Assembly: GCA_003162475.1 (NCBI GenBank)
Contig: PMOI01000010.1
Span: 216,120-280,119 of the forward strand
Source of the DNA: Acidimicrobiaceae bacterium
GTDB taxonomy: Bacteria > Actinomycetota > Acidimicrobiia > Acidimicrobiales > RAAP-2
DNA: 64,000 bases
Direction: 5' to 3'
This document shows positions 19,734 through 28,485 of the stretch, in pieces. A program made the position numbers and the translations under genes. How positions within the stretch are numbered: the stretch's first letter is position 1; each line of letters starts with the position of its first letter. A model generated the notes under the pieces. It had not been told where the DNA came from and ran no database searches. It was given only the letters and a program-made list of their open reading frames with translations.

Positions 19734-20727
19734 GCCGCTGGGCCGCGTCGTTCTCGCGCTCGTGGTCGTCATCGTCGTGGGCGTTGGATGGTTCGCGCTC
19801 CAGATCGACCCCATCTTTGCCAGTAAGGGCCGCGAGGTGATCGTCACCGTGCACACTGGCGACTCCTTTTCGACCATCGCCGGCGAACTGCACGCCAAAG
19901 GGGTCATCGCGTCGACGTTGGCCTTTCGTCTCGAGAGTCTCGTCCTCGGAACGCCCCAGGTCCAGACCGGTTCCTATCAACTCCGACAGGGTTCGTCGTT
20001 CGCGAAGGTGCGCTCGGTGCTGAGTAACGCCCCCAACGTCGAGGTCGTCGTCGCTTCTCCGGGTCTCACCTTGCACGAGATCGCTCTTAACGTCGCCAAT
20101 GACATGGGACCCACCTACGCCAAGCGTTTCGTCGCCGCGACGACGGCCGCGGTCACGCCGAGCACGTTCGCCAACACGGGATCCCTCGAAGGGCTCATCG
20201 GGGCGGGGACCTACGTCATCGCCCCGACGACGACACCGAGCGAACTCGCGGACAAGATGGTGCGCGGTTTCGAGAAGGAGGCCGCGTCGCTTGGTCTGAC
20301 GTCGTCGACGACGATCAACGGACTGAACGCCTACCAGTTGGTGACCGCGGCGTCGATCGTTGAGAAGGAGGGCTACTACCCGTCCAACATGCCCAAGGTG
20401 GCACGCGTCATCTTCAACCGATTGGCGCGTGGCGGGCCTCTGCAGATGGACTCGACGGTGCTCTACTACTTCAAACAGGACGGCGGCACCGTCACGTCGG
20501 CCGAGCTAGCAACGCCGACGCCGTACAACACCTACCTCAACGCGGGCCTCACGCCGACGCCCATCTGCACGGTGTCGACCTTCGCCCTCAACGCCGTGCT
20601 GCACGCGCCCGCGGGTACGTGGCTGTACTTCACGTTGATCAATAAAAACGGAGATGAAGCATTCTCCACGACGTTCAAACAGCAACTGGCGAACGAGAAG
20701 ATTGCGCACAAACTGGGTCTCGAATGA
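19708..20727 (+). CDS. mltG: Endolytic murein transglycosylase MltG
   Basis: Membrane-anchored lytic transglycosylase that cuts nascent glycan strands. The 339 residues have an N-terminal membrane helix at about 11-32 (GRVVLALVVVIVVGVGWFAL), a LysM-like subdomain (DSFSTIAGELHAKGVI), and the YceG catalytic region with ASIVEKEGYY, whose Glu near residue 218 is the catalytic acid, then VIFNRLARGGPLQMDSTV and YNTYLNAGLTPTPIC. ATG 19708 overlaps ruvX by 26 bases; ATG 19714 or 19723 are also possible. The end overlaps aroE by four bases. Confidence 0.94.
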   Translation: MLMANMLSRPLGRVVLALVVVIVVGVGWFALQIDPIFASKGREVIVTVHTGDSFSTIAGELHAKGVIASTLAFRLESLVLGTPQVQTGSYQLRQGSSFAKVRSVLSNAPNVEVVVASPGLTLHEIALNVANDMGPTYAKRFVAATTAAVTPSTFANTGSLEGLIGAGTYVIAPTTTPSELADKMVRGFEKEAASLGLTSSTTINGLNAYQLVTAASIVEKEGYYPSNMPKVARVIFNRLARGGPLQMDSTVLYYFKQDGGTVTSAELATPTPYNTYLNAGLTPTPICTVSTFALNAVLHAPAGTWLYFTLINKNGDEAFSTTFKQQLANEKIAHKLGLE

Positions 20728-21506
20728 TCTGGCGCGTCGGGGTCGCAGGTTCACCGGTGGCGCACTCGCTCTCGCCCCAACTCCACGAAGTGGGACTTCG
20801 CCTCGCTGGTCTCGAGGGTACGTCGACGCGCGTCGAGTTGGGACTGGGCGACGCTGCGCACCTCAGCGTACTGATGTCGAGTGATTTCGACGCGCTCTCC
20901 ATCACCGCTCCCTTGAAGCGCGAGGCCTTTGAGCGCAGTGACGAACTCAGTGACGTCGCGCGTCGTACGCAGTCCGTGAACTCACTCCTTAAACGCGACG
21001 GGACTCTCTACGGCGACAGCACCGACGGCGAGGGCTTCATCAACGCCCTGCGTGCCGAGTACGGATCCGTGGTGGAGAACGCCCACGCCGTCGTCCTCGG
21101 GGCTGGGGGAGCCGCGAGCGCGGTCGTCGACGCGTTGGTGCACCACGGCGTCGCCTCCGTGGCCATTCACGCGCGCAACGAGGTCAAGGCCGAGGAACTG
21201 AGCGGTCGCTATCAGAACGTCTTTCCCAGTTCGCTCGTCTATCGACCGGTGGACCTCATTGTGAACACGGTGCCGGTCGCGGGGCGCGACGTCGAAGCGG
21301 CCGTGTTGCAGGGCGTGCATCACGAGACGGTCGCCGTCGATATCACGTACGATCCGCGAGCGTCGACGTGGCGAACGTTGTACGACGACGCGGGTTGTCG
21401 CACCCAGAACGGACTCGCGATGCTGGCCTACCAAGCGGCGCTGCAGATGCAGTGGTGGTGGGGCGTTGACATCGACGGGGCACAACTCCTCGAGGTGCTT
21501 GCGTGA
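20724..21506 (+). CDS. aroE: Shikimate dehydrogenase
   Basis: NADPH-dependent reduction of 3-dehydroshikimate in the shikimate pathway. The 260 residues show the substrate loop SPVAHSLSPQLHE near 12, the catalytic lysine in TAPLKREA near residue 56, the Asn and Asp ligands in VNSLLKRDG and GDSTDGEGF, and the dinucleotide-binding GAGGAASAVV near 122. DSTDG replaces the more common NTDG/DTDG form, a small variation. ATG 20724 overlaps mltG by four bases and the stop overlaps the rodA-like GTG by four. Confidence 0.93.
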   Translation: MIWRVGVAGSPVAHSLSPQLHEVGLRLAGLEGTSTRVELGLGDAAHLSVLMSSDFDALSITAPLKREAFERSDELSDVARRTQSVNSLLKRDGTLYGDSTDGEGFINALRAEYGSVVENAHAVVLGAGGAASAVVDALVHHGVASVAIHARNEVKAEELSGRYQNVFPSSLVYRPVDLIVNTVPVAGRDVEAAVLQGVHHETVAVDITYDPRASTWRTLYDDAGCRTQNGLAMLAYQAALQMQWWWGVDIDGAQLLEVLA

Positions 21507-22645
21507 CCGACACCCTCGGCGCCCTGACCCACCGACTCCGCCCGAAGGACTCGTTCGACCAGGCGCTCTTTTGGAGCATGATCGCCCTCGGCGGCACCGG
21601 CGTCGTCGCGATCTACTCGGCCACGCGTCAACAGCTCGTGAACCAGGGGTTGAACTCGCACTACTACGTCGAGCGCCAGGGGTTCTTCATGGTGCTGGGC
21701 GTCATCGCCATGTACGTCGTCTCGCGCATTGACTACCGACGCTTCGAGATCGCCGCGACGCCGCTCTACGTGTGTTCGCTCCTCGCGCTCGCGGGCGTGT
21801 TCGTCCTCGGCAAGACCGCGCTCGGCGCGCAACGTTGGTACAGCTTCGGCAGTTCCATCCAGATCCAACCCAGCGAGTTTACGGTGCTGTTCTTGATCCT
21901 GGCGATCGCGACGTTCTGCGCACGAAGAACCGAAGGCCTCAAGATGTACGACGTCATGCGCTTGCTCGTGATGGCCGTCGTGCCCCTCGCCCTCATCGTG
22001 AAGCAGCCCGACCTCGGCACGTCGGTGATCATCGTCTTGATCGTGTCGGCGATGATGGTCATCGCGGGCGTGCCGCCGCGGTTCATGACGTTGTTGGCGG
22101 TCCTGGGCTCACTAGGCCTCGCCTCGGCGCTCTACCTCGATCTCTTGCAGAAGTACCAGGTCGACCGCTTCGTGTCCTTCCTCAATCAGAACTCCACGAA
22201 TCCACAGCTGACCGCCCTGCTCTACGAGGTCAACAACGCCAAAAGCGCGATTGGGTCCGGTGGGGTGTACGGCGCGGGCCTCTTTCACGGCCTGCAGACC
22301 GTGCTCGGCTACGTCCCCGAGCAGCAGACGGACTTCATCTTCACCGCGATCGGTGAGCAGATGGGCTTCATTGGCTCGGTGCTCGTTGTCTTGTTGTTGG
22401 CCTTCGTGTCGTTTCGAATGTTCATCATCGGAAAGAACGCGAAGGACACGATGGGACGACTGCTCTGCATTGGCGTCTTCATCTTTTTCGCCTTCAGTTG
22501 TTTCGAGAACATCGGCATGACCATGGGCATCATGCCCGTGACGGGAATACCCTTGCCCCTCCTTAGTTACGGCGGCTCGGCGGAGACCGTCTTCTTCGTC
22601 GCGGCCGGCATGGTGCTCTCGGTCTCACGACGCATGGGCAATTAG
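21503..22645 (+). CDS. rodA: SEDS-family peptidoglycan polymerase, RodA-like
   Basis: Multi-pass glycosyltransferase that polymerises lipid II in partnership with a class B penicillin-binding protein. The 380 residues hold about ten hydrophobic segments, starting near residue 24 (ALFWSMIALGGTGVVAIYS). Family marks are QIQPSEFTVLFLILAIA, KQPDLGTSVI with the key Asp, and at the C-terminus GIPLPLLSYGGSAETVF. The size and the GLFHGLQTVLGYVPEQQTDF segment fit RodA better than FtsW. GTG 21503 overlaps aroE. A second, different SEDS gene lies on the other strand at 23140-24522. Confidence 0.9.
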   Translation: MTDTLGALTHRLRPKDSFDQALFWSMIALGGTGVVAIYSATRQQLVNQGLNSHYYVERQGFFMVLGVIAMYVVSRIDYRRFEIAATPLYVCSLLALAGVFVLGKTALGAQRWYSFGSSIQIQPSEFTVLFLILAIATFCARRTEGLKMYDVMRLLVMAVVPLALIVKQPDLGTSVIIVLIVSAMMVIAGVPPRFMTLLAVLGSLGLASALYLDLLQKYQVDRFVSFLNQNSTNPQLTALLYEVNNAKSAIGSGGVYGAGLFHGLQTVLGYVPEQQTDFIFTAIGEQMGFIGSVLVVLLLAFVSFRMFIIGKNAKDTMGRLLCIGVFIFFAFSCFENIGMTMGIMPVTGIPLPLLSYGGSAETVFFVAAGMVLSVSRRMGN

Positions 22646-22657
22646 GGTTGGTGCCCT

Positions 22658-23149
22658 ATGAGCGACGAGGAACCCACTGAGGCCGAGGCCGAGGTGGCGA
22701 GCGAAGAGTCGAGTAACGACGTCGAGTTGACCCCTGAGCACGTGACGTTTCGAGTGATGCACCTCGAATCGGTGCTGTACGACCTGACGGACGCGTCACC
22801 CATGATCCACCTCCTCGAGGCGGAATCGCCCTTTCGCTACCTCGTCGTGCCCGTCGCCCTCGCCGACGCCGTGGCGTTACAGAACGCGCACGGGGCGATC
22901 GAGGGGCGCCGTCCGAGTACCCACGAACTCATGACGACGATCTTGACCCGATTACAAGGCGAAGTGATCGCGGCGCGCATCGTTCGCTACGAGGGCGGCG
23001 TCTTTTACGCTGAACTCGATCTCATGACGCCGCGTGGGCGCGAGGTCTTCGACTGTCGCACCAGTGACGCGCTCTCGATGGCGCTTCGTCAAAGCGTGCC
23101 GGCACCGATTCTCTGTGCCGAGGACGTCCTTCAGTCGTACTACGCCTGA
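22658..23149 (+). CDS. DUF151 (bifunctional nuclease) family protein
   Basis: The 163 residues begin with an acidic tail (MSDEEPTEAEAEVASEE), followed by a DUF151/BFN core: MIHLLEAESPFRYLVVPVAL, RRPSTHELMTTILTRL and DCRTSDALSMALRQSVP. Plant and bacterial members have been called bifunctional RNase/DNase; the actual role here is unknown. It starts 12 bases after the rodA-like gene and may be cotranscribed. Its last ten bases overlap the tail of the SEDS gene coming from the other strand. Confidence 0.88.
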   Translation: MSDEEPTEAEAEVASEESSNDVELTPEHVTFRVMHLESVLYDLTDASPMIHLLEAESPFRYLVVPVALADAVALQNAHGAIEGRRPSTHELMTTILTRLQGEVIAARIVRYEGGVFYAELDLMTPRGREVFDCRTSDALSMALRQSVPAPILCAEDVLQSYYA

Positions 23150-24522
23150 GGGAAATGGACGGCGACAATTTCGCCGCCGCGTTTCTCGGTGTTCCCTTCG
23201 TCCGATATCCGCAGCAGTATCGCCACCACGAGGTAGTTCGCGATCAACGAGTTCGCGCCGTAGGCCATGAAGGGCAACGTGATGCCGGTGAAGGGCAAAA
23301 GACGAAGGATGCCGGCCATGATGAAGAACGCCTGGAAGCCCAAAAGGGCGGTGAGACCCGTCGCGGTGAGGCGCACGAAGTCCGACGACGCACGTTGCGC
23401 GATGCGAAATCCCTCCCCGACGAAGGCGGCGAAGAGACAGAGCACCAAAATAATGCCGAGGAACCCGAGTTCTTCAGCAATGGCGGCGAAGATCATGTCC
23501 GACGTTATGTAAGGTATGCCACCACCGATGTAGCCCCCTTGGCCGAGGCCTAGTCCCGTGCCCGTAACGCCGCCCGCGGCGATCGAGAACCACCCGTAGG
23601 CCAGTTGGTGCGAGAAGTTGAAATTCACGGTCGACCAGGGATCGAGCCACTCACTGACGCGACTCTGCACCTGGTGGAACAGTTGATCGGCGATGAACGC
23701 GCCGCCGACCAAGAGCCCGACGCCGAGTACGACGTAGGACTTGAGGCCCGTCGCCACCCACAGCAGCGCGATGAAGAGCGCGAAGATGAGGATGGCGAAG
23801 CCGAGGTCGTTCTCCGCCCCGAGGATGGCGATGGAGAGTCCCCAGGCGGCGAGGATTGGCACGAGCACCTTGGGCGGCACGAACCTCGCCGGGCCAATGC
23901 GCTGCGTGGGAATCGTGAGCAGCTCGCGATTGGCGGCAAAGTAGGACGCGAAGAAGAAGATCAGCAGGATCTTCGAGAACTCGACCGGCTGAAAAGCGTA
24001 CGGACCCACGTCAATCCACAGGCGCGCGCCATTCACGGTCTTGCCCACGTGGGGCAAAAGCGGCGCGACCAACAGCCCGATCGCCACGACGAGGGTGAGG
24101 TAGCGGTAGCGGTCGAGGTCGCGCACGTGGCGAACGACTTTCAGCGTGAAGGCCAGCGCGAGGGCGCTCGCCAAGAACCAGATTGACTGACTACGCGCGA
24201 GCGGCGGGTCCCATCGCGCGATCTCGACGTAGCCAATGCCGTTCAGTAGGGTGGCGATCGGTAAGAGGACCTGAGAGGAGTTGGGGGCCCAGCGTGCGAC
24301 CGCGAAGTGCATCATGAGCGAGATAAGGATCATTCCCCCAAGGAAGAACCCAAAGCGATCGGGCATCTTTCCCTGCGCTCCCAGCGACGCCAAGACGTAG
24401 AAGGCGGTGGTGATAATCCACGCCAGAGCCATCAGACTCAACTCCGTGAAGCGAAGATTTCGCGGCGCGCTCGGTGGCGGCGCTTTGGCCCGAGCGATCT
24501 CGGTACTTGCGTGTCTCGCCAC
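23140..24522 (-). CDS. Second SEDS-family protein (FtsW/RodA/SpoVE type)
   Basis: The 460 residues carry about twelve hydrophobic segments, the size of actinobacterial SEDS proteins that have extra N-terminal helices. Marks: FQPVEFSKILLIFFFASYF, GAENDLGFAILIF with the key Asp, GGYIGGGIPYITSDMIFAAI and, at the C-terminus, GITLPFMAYGANSLIANY. The last motif is usually SYGGSS, so AYGANS is a departure. It is far from closely related to the rodA-like gene on the plus strand. GTG 24522 lies six bases from a TACTGT hexamer, so the message is probably leaderless. No division or PBP gene is adjacent. Confidence 0.9.
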   Translation of the reverse strand: MARHASTEIARAKAPPPSAPRNLRFTELSLMALAWIITTAFYVLASLGAQGKMPDRFGFFLGGMILISLMMHFAVARWAPNSSQVLLPIATLLNGIGYVEIARWDPPLARSQSIWFLASALALAFTLKVVRHVRDLDRYRYLTLVVAIGLLVAPLLPHVGKTVNGARLWIDVGPYAFQPVEFSKILLIFFFASYFAANRELLTIPTQRIGPARFVPPKVLVPILAAWGLSIAILGAENDLGFAILIFALFIALLWVATGLKSYVVLGVGLLVGGAFIADQLFHQVQSRVSEWLDPWSTVNFNFSHQLAYGWFSIAAGGVTGTGLGLGQGGYIGGGIPYITSDMIFAAIAEELGFLGIILVLCLFAAFVGEGFRIAQRASSDFVRLTATGLTALLGFQAFFIMAGILRLLPFTGITLPFMAYGANSLIANYLVVAILLRISDEGNTEKRGGEIVAVHFPQA

Positions 24523-24528
24523 GTTTCA

Positions 24529-24534
24529 ACAGTA
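24529..24534 (-). promoter_or_regulatory. -10 hexamer TACTGT of the second SEDS gene, leaderless type
   Basis: Read on the minus strand, TACTGT ends six bases before the GTG start at 24522 and fits TANNNT. No Shine-Dalgarno sequence intervenes. Confidence 0.45.
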
Positions 24535-24583
24535 GTCGTACGATGGTGAGAACCTATTGACTCACTAGAGGGAACCAGTCGCC

Positions 24584-26653
24584 TTGGGCACAGATCTAAC
24601 GTCGTTCGGACCCGAGAGGTTCTCGAGTCGCGAACTCTCACGTCTCGAGTTCGGAGCGCGACTACTCGACCTCGGCGCGGACCAGAACCTGCCCATTCTC
24701 GAACGGTGCAAGTTCTTGGCGATCTTCGCCGAGATGATCGACGAGTTCTTTCAAGTTCGCGTCGTGAGTCTCGAAGACAAGGTTGCGGCGGGAGTGCAGA
24801 CGCCGTCCGTCGATGGCGTTCGACCTCGTCAGCAGTTGGCGGCAATTCGCGAGAGCGTGCTCGAACTCGTCGAGCGACAAGACCGTCTTATGACCGACGC
24901 GATACTGCCCGAACTCGCGGCGGGTGGCATCGCCATCGTTCGCCACGACGACCTCGACGACGAAGCCAAGTCGGCACTCGCCAAGTACTTCGACGAAAAC
25001 GTCTATCCCGTTTTGACGCCCCTTGCGGTCGATCCCGGCCACCCCTTTCCCATGATCTCGAACCTCTCGCTGAACATCGCCGTGTCGGTGCGCGACGACC
25101 TCACGAACGACGAACGAAGCGCACGCGTGAAGGTACCCAACTCGCTACCGCGCTTCCTCCAAGCCGGGCCCGACCAGTGGTGTCTGTTAGAGGACCTAAT
25201 CATCGCGCACCTGGACCGACTGTTCCCGGGCATGACGATCGGACGCGCTGATCTCTTTCGCGTGACGAGGAACGCGGACCTCACCCTCGAAGAGGACGAG
25301 GCCGACGACCTCCTGGTGGCGCTCGAAGTGGAGCTTCGACGCCGGCGCTTCGGTGAGGCGTTGCGCGTGGAGATTCAGCGCGGAATGTCCGAAGAGTTCT
25401 TGAAGTTGCTCGTCGACCAACTCGAACTCGATCCGTCGAACGTCTACGTCACGGACACGATGCTGGGACTGAGCGACCTCTGGGGCCTCTACAAGTTCGA
25501 CCGTCCCGATCTCAAGGGTGAGGACTGGTCGCCGTTGACGCCGAAGCGTCTCCTCGATGGGGACCACGTGGGCGACGTCTTCGCGGCCATTCGTGACGGT
25601 GACATCTTGTTGCACCACCCCTACGAGTCCTTCACCGACTCGGTCGAACAGTTCACCGCCCAAGCTGCCCTCGATCCCAAGGTCGTCGGCGTGAAGCAGG
25701 CGCTGTACCGCACGTCGGGTGACTCACCCATCGTCGCGTCGTTGATTCACGGCGCGGAACGCGGAAAACAGGTCGTGGCCCTCGTGGAACTGAAGGCGCG
25801 CTTCGACGAGGCCGCCAACATCGAGTGGGCCAAGGCGCTCGAAGACGCGGGCGTGCACGTCGTCTACGGCATCGTGGGCCTGAAGACACACTCGAAGATC
25901 ACGTTGGTGTTGCGCTCCGAGGGCGACACGACCGTTCGCTACGTGCACATCGGCACCGGGAACTACAACGACAAGACGGCGCGTATCTACGAGGACTTCG
26001 GTCTCTTGACCAGCGACCCCGCGATCAGCCACGACGTCGGTGAGCTCTTCAACTTTCTCACGGGCTTCTCGCGGATTGGCAACTACGAAAAGCTCATCGT
26101 GAGTCCACTGAACACCAGGTCGCGCGTCGTGGAACTCATTAACGCCCAGCGCGACCGTGGCGCGCTCGGCAAGATCGCCATCAAGGTGAACGGACTGACC
26201 GATCCCACTATCATCGACGCGCTCTACGAAGCCAGCATCGAAGGTGTCGAGATCCGCATGGTGGTTCGTACCCTGTGCAGTCTTCGTCCGGGCGTCGCCG
26301 GTCTGTCGGAGAACATCAAGGTCCACTCGTTGGTGGGCGAGTTCCTCGAGCACTCGCGGATCTTCGCCTTTGGTAGCCAGGGCGACCCCGACTTCTCGAT
26401 CTACATCGGATCGGCCGACCTCATGGAGCGAAACCTGGACCGACGTGTTGAGGTGCTGGTGCCCATTGAAGATCCGTCGCTGCAGAGCGACCTACTCGAA
26501 GCCTTCGAGATCACGTGGAGGGACGACCTCTTCACGTGGGTGCTCGGTACCGATCGTCGTTGGCGCCGTCTGCAACCGGTGAACAACTTCTCCGCGCAGC
26601 GCGAGTTCAAACGTCTGGCAATGGATCGGTCGCGCTCGCTTTCCCAGGTGTAG
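24584..26653 (+). CDS. ppk1: Polyphosphate kinase Ppk1
   Basis: Reversibly polymerises the ATP gamma-phosphate into polyphosphate. The 689 residues follow the four-domain PPK1 order. The phosphorylated histidine is His436 in GLKTHSK, and the second active-site histidine is in YVHIGTGNYNDKTA. VGVKQALYRTSGDSPIV and RRVEVLVPIEDP are also typical. The start is TTG 24584; no ATG or GTG fits, and AGAGGGA lies about 10 bases upstream. The N-terminal signature reads RELSRLEFGARLL where most members have a Trp and Asn (RELSWLxFNxRVL). The 3' end overlaps the convergent membrane gene by 47 bases. Confidence 0.96.
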   Translation: MGTDLTSFGPERFSSRELSRLEFGARLLDLGADQNLPILERCKFLAIFAEMIDEFFQVRVVSLEDKVAAGVQTPSVDGVRPRQQLAAIRESVLELVERQDRLMTDAILPELAAGGIAIVRHDDLDDEAKSALAKYFDENVYPVLTPLAVDPGHPFPMISNLSLNIAVSVRDDLTNDERSARVKVPNSLPRFLQAGPDQWCLLEDLIIAHLDRLFPGMTIGRADLFRVTRNADLTLEEDEADDLLVALEVELRRRRFGEALRVEIQRGMSEEFLKLLVDQLELDPSNVYVTDTMLGLSDLWGLYKFDRPDLKGEDWSPLTPKRLLDGDHVGDVFAAIRDGDILLHHPYESFTDSVEQFTAQAALDPKVVGVKQALYRTSGDSPIVASLIHGAERGKQVVALVELKARFDEAANIEWAKALEDAGVHVVYGIVGLKTHSKITLVLRSEGDTTVRYVHIGTGNYNDKTARIYEDFGLLTSDPAISHDVGELFNFLTGFSRIGNYEKLIVSPLNTRSRVVELINAQRDRGALGKIAIKVNGLTDPTIIDALYEASIEGVEIRMVVRTLCSLRPGVAGLSENIKVHSLVGEFLEHSRIFAFGSQGDPDFSIYIGSADLMERNLDRRVEVLVPIEDPSLQSDLLEAFEITWRDDLFTWVLGTDRRWRRLQPVNNFSAQREFKRLAMDRSRSLSQV

Positions 26654-27668
26654 CTTCCGCCGGGCGACGCCACTGCAGACTCGCGTAGGAGATACCGCCG
26701 AGCGGTATGGGTATCCAGAAGTTCACGAGACGGTACGCGAGCACCGCCAGAATCGCCTGACTGTGGGGCACGCCAAAACCCACGAGGGAACCAATGAGCA
26801 CACCCTCGACGACGCCCAATCCCGCGGGCGTCACCGGTATAGCCGCGAGGACGTTCGCGAGGCCGTAGGCGACGAGGAGGTCAACGGGTGACACCACGGA
26901 CCCGAAGGACCAAAGAAAGACCCACAGGCACGTAGCGTCCAAGAGCCAATTGAGCGCAGCCCAGGTGAAGGCCCACCACAAAGTTCGTCGGTTGTTGATG
27001 AGCAGCGTGATGCGATCGGCGACTTTCCTTAACAACGCCGACACGGCGTCGGGGTTGATGGAGGGCACGCGACGAGCCACGACCCGTAGCCACGCGTCGG
27101 CGCGTCGCTGGCCCCTCGTGATCAGCAAAATCGTGCCGAAGAAGGCCAGGAGGAGAAAGACCCCGGCGAGCGCGGCGAAGCCGTAGGCCGGGTTGAAACC
27201 GTCGAGGGGGATCGAGATCACGAGCGCGATCCAAAAGATGACGTTGAGCACGACCGCCGAGCCCGATCCCTGCGCGGCGAGGCCGAAGGCGTTCGTGTCG
27301 CGCGGGACGCCGAGTTCGTTGAAGATTCGGTACGCCAGCGCCCCCGCGGGCGCCGTGCCGCCGGGCACGACGTGGCTGATCGCGAGTCCGGCCATGTTGA
27401 CGCGCAGCGTGTTGTAGCGACTCGGGGCGTAAGGGTAGAGCACGGTGCGCGTGAGTTCGACGTAGGCGAAGATCGCGCCGACCTCTAGGAGAACGCCGAG
27501 GGTCACCAGGATGGGGTTCACCGTGGCGAGCAGGGGCAGCGACGAGCGAGCCGATCCGAATTGGGGCAATACAAAATACAGGAAAACGAAGACCAGGGAG
27601 CCGAAACTAAGAATGAGTCGAATCTCACGTGGCAACGCAAGACGTTTCTTCGAGACGGCTTCGGGCAT
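26607..27668 (-). CDS. YbhN/UPF0104-type membrane protein (lysylphosphatidylglycerol synthase TM-like)
   Basis: The 353 residues contain about eight hydrophobic helices (LILSFGSLVFVFLYFVLPQF, ILVTLGVLLEVGAIFAYVEL and others). Family-type marks are the SHVVPGGTAPAGALAYR loop near residue 95 and the C-terminal VTPAGLGVVEGVLIGSLVGFG. This fold is the flippase-like half of MprF and occurs in many stand-alone lipid or glycan export proteins; the substrate is unknown. ATG 27668 is preceded by GAGGAA. Divergent to the polyprenol-phosphate sugar transferase, so a shared role in envelope lipid handling is possible. Confidence 0.85.
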   Translation of the reverse strand: MPEAVSKKRLALPREIRLILSFGSLVFVFLYFVLPQFGSARSSLPLLATVNPILVTLGVLLEVGAIFAYVELTRTVLYPYAPSRYNTLRVNMAGLAISHVVPGGTAPAGALAYRIFNELGVPRDTNAFGLAAQGSGSAVVLNVIFWIALVISIPLDGFNPAYGFAALAGVFLLLAFFGTILLITRGQRRADAWLRVVARRVPSINPDAVSALLRKVADRITLLINNRRTLWWAFTWAALNWLLDATCLWVFLWSFGSVVSPVDLLVAYGLANVLAAIPVTPAGLGVVEGVLIGSLVGFGVPHSQAILAVLAYRLVNFWIPIPLGGISYASLQWRRPAEATPGKASATDPLPDV

Positions 27669-27741
27669 AGGACTTCCTCTAGCGTGTCACGTTCTCACCC
27701 CGCGTCGGGGGAACTCAACGGGTTCAGCCTAGGCCACGTTG

Positions 27742-27747
27742 TAGAGT
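27742..27747 (+). promoter_or_regulatory. -10 hexamer TAGAGT of the polyprenol-phosphate sugar transferase gene
   Basis: TAGAGT ends six bases before ATG 27754. The spacing and the absence of a ribosome binding site predict a leaderless message. Confidence 0.5.
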
Positions 27748-27753
27748 CTCCTA

Positions 27754-28485
27754 ATGCGCACGTTGGTGGTACTTCCCACGTACAACGAGATTCTCAACGT
27801 CGCTGAGATGCTCACCGCTCTGCGCAACGCCGTTCCCGAGTGCCACATCCTCGTCGTCGACGACGCCAGTCCGGACGGCACCGCCGCGAGAGCAAGAGAA
27901 CTGAATGAGCAACTCGGCCAGATCGACGTGCTCGAGCGCACCGCCAAGAGTGGACTCGGTCGCGCCTATCGTGCGGGCTTCGCGTGGGGACTCGAAGCCG
28001 ACTTCGACCACTTCGTCGAGATCGACTGCGACTTCTCGCACGATCCCCTCGCTCTCGCGGGACTGCTGGCGGCGGCGAATGAGCACGAGGTCGTGATCGG
28101 ATCGCGCTACGTGCCAGGCGGAACGATCCCGCGCTGGAGGTTGTCGCGTCGACTGCTCTCGCGCGGGGGCAACCAGTACGCGTCGACCCTGCTCGGACTC
28201 AAGGTCGCCGATTCGACGTCGGGATTTCGGGTCTACGCGAAATCGGCGCTGGAGAAGATCGACTACGAGACCGTGACGGCCGACGGCTACGGGTTTCAGA
28301 TCGAGATGACGTATCGCGCGCGACGTCACGGCGCCTCGATCATCGAGGTGCCGATCTCCTTTTCGGATCGACAACGAGGCGTGTCCAAGATGTCGGGAGC
28401 GATCGTGGTCGAAGCGCTGGCGCTCGTGACGAAGTGGGCGATTGAACGTCCGTTCAAGCGCGAAGCGTCACACGCGGTCAACTAG
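27754..28485 (+). CDS. Polyprenol-phosphate mannosyltransferase-like GT2 glycosyltransferase
   Basis: Family 2 glycosyltransferase of the DPM1/Ppm1 type, which moves a sugar (usually mannose from GDP-mannose) to polyprenol phosphate on the inner face of the membrane. The 243 residues show VVLPTYNEILNV near 5, VVDDASPDGTA near 35, GLGRAYRAGFAWGLE near 66, the metal-binding DCDFSHDP, and GSRYVPGG near 115. There is no C-terminal membrane domain, as in actinobacterial Ppm1 catalytic domains. The donor sugar is inferred from the family only. It converges on menF with an 18-base overlap. Confidence 0.88.
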   Translation: MRTLVVLPTYNEILNVAEMLTALRNAVPECHILVVDDASPDGTAARARELNEQLGQIDVLERTAKSGLGRAYRAGFAWGLEADFDHFVEIDCDFSHDPLALAGLLAAANEHEVVIGSRYVPGGTIPRWRLSRRLLSRGGNQYASTLLGLKVADSTSGFRVYAKSALEKIDYETVTADGYGFQIEMTYRARRHGASIIEVPISFSDRQRGVSKMSGAIVVEALALVTKWAIERPFKREASHAVN

